6,219 nucleotides of DNA, from assembly GCA_017940445.1 (NCBI GenBank), contig JAGAYQ010000448.1, forward strand, positions 1-6,219, given 5' to 3'. Position numbers and translations under genes: made by a program. Positions within the stretch are counted from its first letter, which is position 1. Every line of letters starts with the position of its first letter. Source of the DNA: Pyramidobacter sp. (GTDB taxonomy: Bacteria; Synergistota; Synergistia; Synergistales; Dethiosulfovibrionaceae). The notes below the pieces were generated by a model that saw nothing but the letters and a program-made list of their open reading frames with translations, made no database searches and was not told where the DNA came from. This document shows, piece by piece, positions 6,166 through 6,219 of this stretch.

Positions 6166-6219
6166 ATGCCTGAAGTGATGTTTCGCCCGCCGTTTGAAGC
6201 GGCTTCGCTGCTGCTGGAA
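6166..6219 (+). CDS. N-terminal fragment of a probable radical SAM protein
   Basis: The window ends after 18 codons: MPEVMFRPPFEAASLLLE. This matches the start of a radical SAM group whose proteins begin with a Y/F-RPP-x-EA-x-SLLLQ-like stretch just before the CxxxCxxC iron-sulfur motif. The cysteine motif itself lies beyond the window, so the assignment relies on a short N-terminus. AAAGGA at 6151-6156, 9 bases upstream, supports ATG 6166; an ATG at 6159 is in another frame and stops after four codons. A TATAAT box at 6128-6133 suggests transcription separate from the transporter genes, so a functional link to them is not implied. Confidence 0.5.
   Translation, partial: MPEVMFRPPFEAASLLLE

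Noticed and set aside
1..6219. CRISPR arrays, tRNA or rRNA genes, insertion sequences, attachment sites
   Set aside because: No regularly spaced repeats, cloverleaf-like segments or transposase motifs were seen, and nearly all bases are occupied by transporter genes.

Overview
The window is a compact stretch of chromosome with every gene on the + strand. It is GC-rich, with strong G/C preference at third codon positions, clear GGAGG-type Shine-Dalgarno sites, and short or overlapping gene junctions. The substrate-binding protein has an ordinary signal peptide rather than a lipobox, which fits a diderm bacterium with a periplasm. Overall style would suit Synergistota or a similar high-GC anaerobe, but that placement is a low-confidence impression; no marker gene in the window settles it.

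Layout. Bases 2-157 are the last 51 residues of a PstC-type permease, followed through a 4-base ATGA overlap by pstA (154-1029) and then pstB (1040-1828): the inner-membrane part of a high-affinity phosphate ABC transporter. Neither pstS nor phoU is seen; pstS could lie upstream, but a pstS or phoU immediately downstream is excluded. Next comes a small PHP-family metal-dependent phosphoesterase with a GTG start (1844-2494). Then a second ABC importer of the COG1840/FbpABC-AfuABC type: a periplasmic binding protein (2519-3511), a fused two-domain permease (3545-5194) and an ATPase with a C-terminal TOBE-like domain (5181-6119). At the right edge a TATAAT box precedes the first 18 codons of what looks like a radical SAM protein (6166-6219).

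How the genes may work together. Pst takes up inorganic phosphate. The second importer belongs to a class whose members carry ferric iron, sugar phosphates, 2-aminoethylphosphonate, thiamine or polyamines. Its binding protein lacks the paired tyrosines after the conserved GE motif that mark classic iron binders such as FbpA. With a PHP phosphoesterase between the two importers, an attractive but unproven reading is a phosphorus-acquisition cluster: Pi uptake, organophosphate or phosphonate uptake, and a phosphatase.

The most notable non-coding element is a perfect 11-bp GC-rich hairpin with a 4-base loop between the binding-protein and permease genes. It overlaps the start region of the permease gene, so it could reduce permease/ATPase expression relative to the binding protein. 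I found no CRISPR array, RNA gene, insertion sequence or clearly undescribed system. The window is mostly recognisable transport genes in an interesting arrangement. There is no gene-free stretch longer than about 50 bases.
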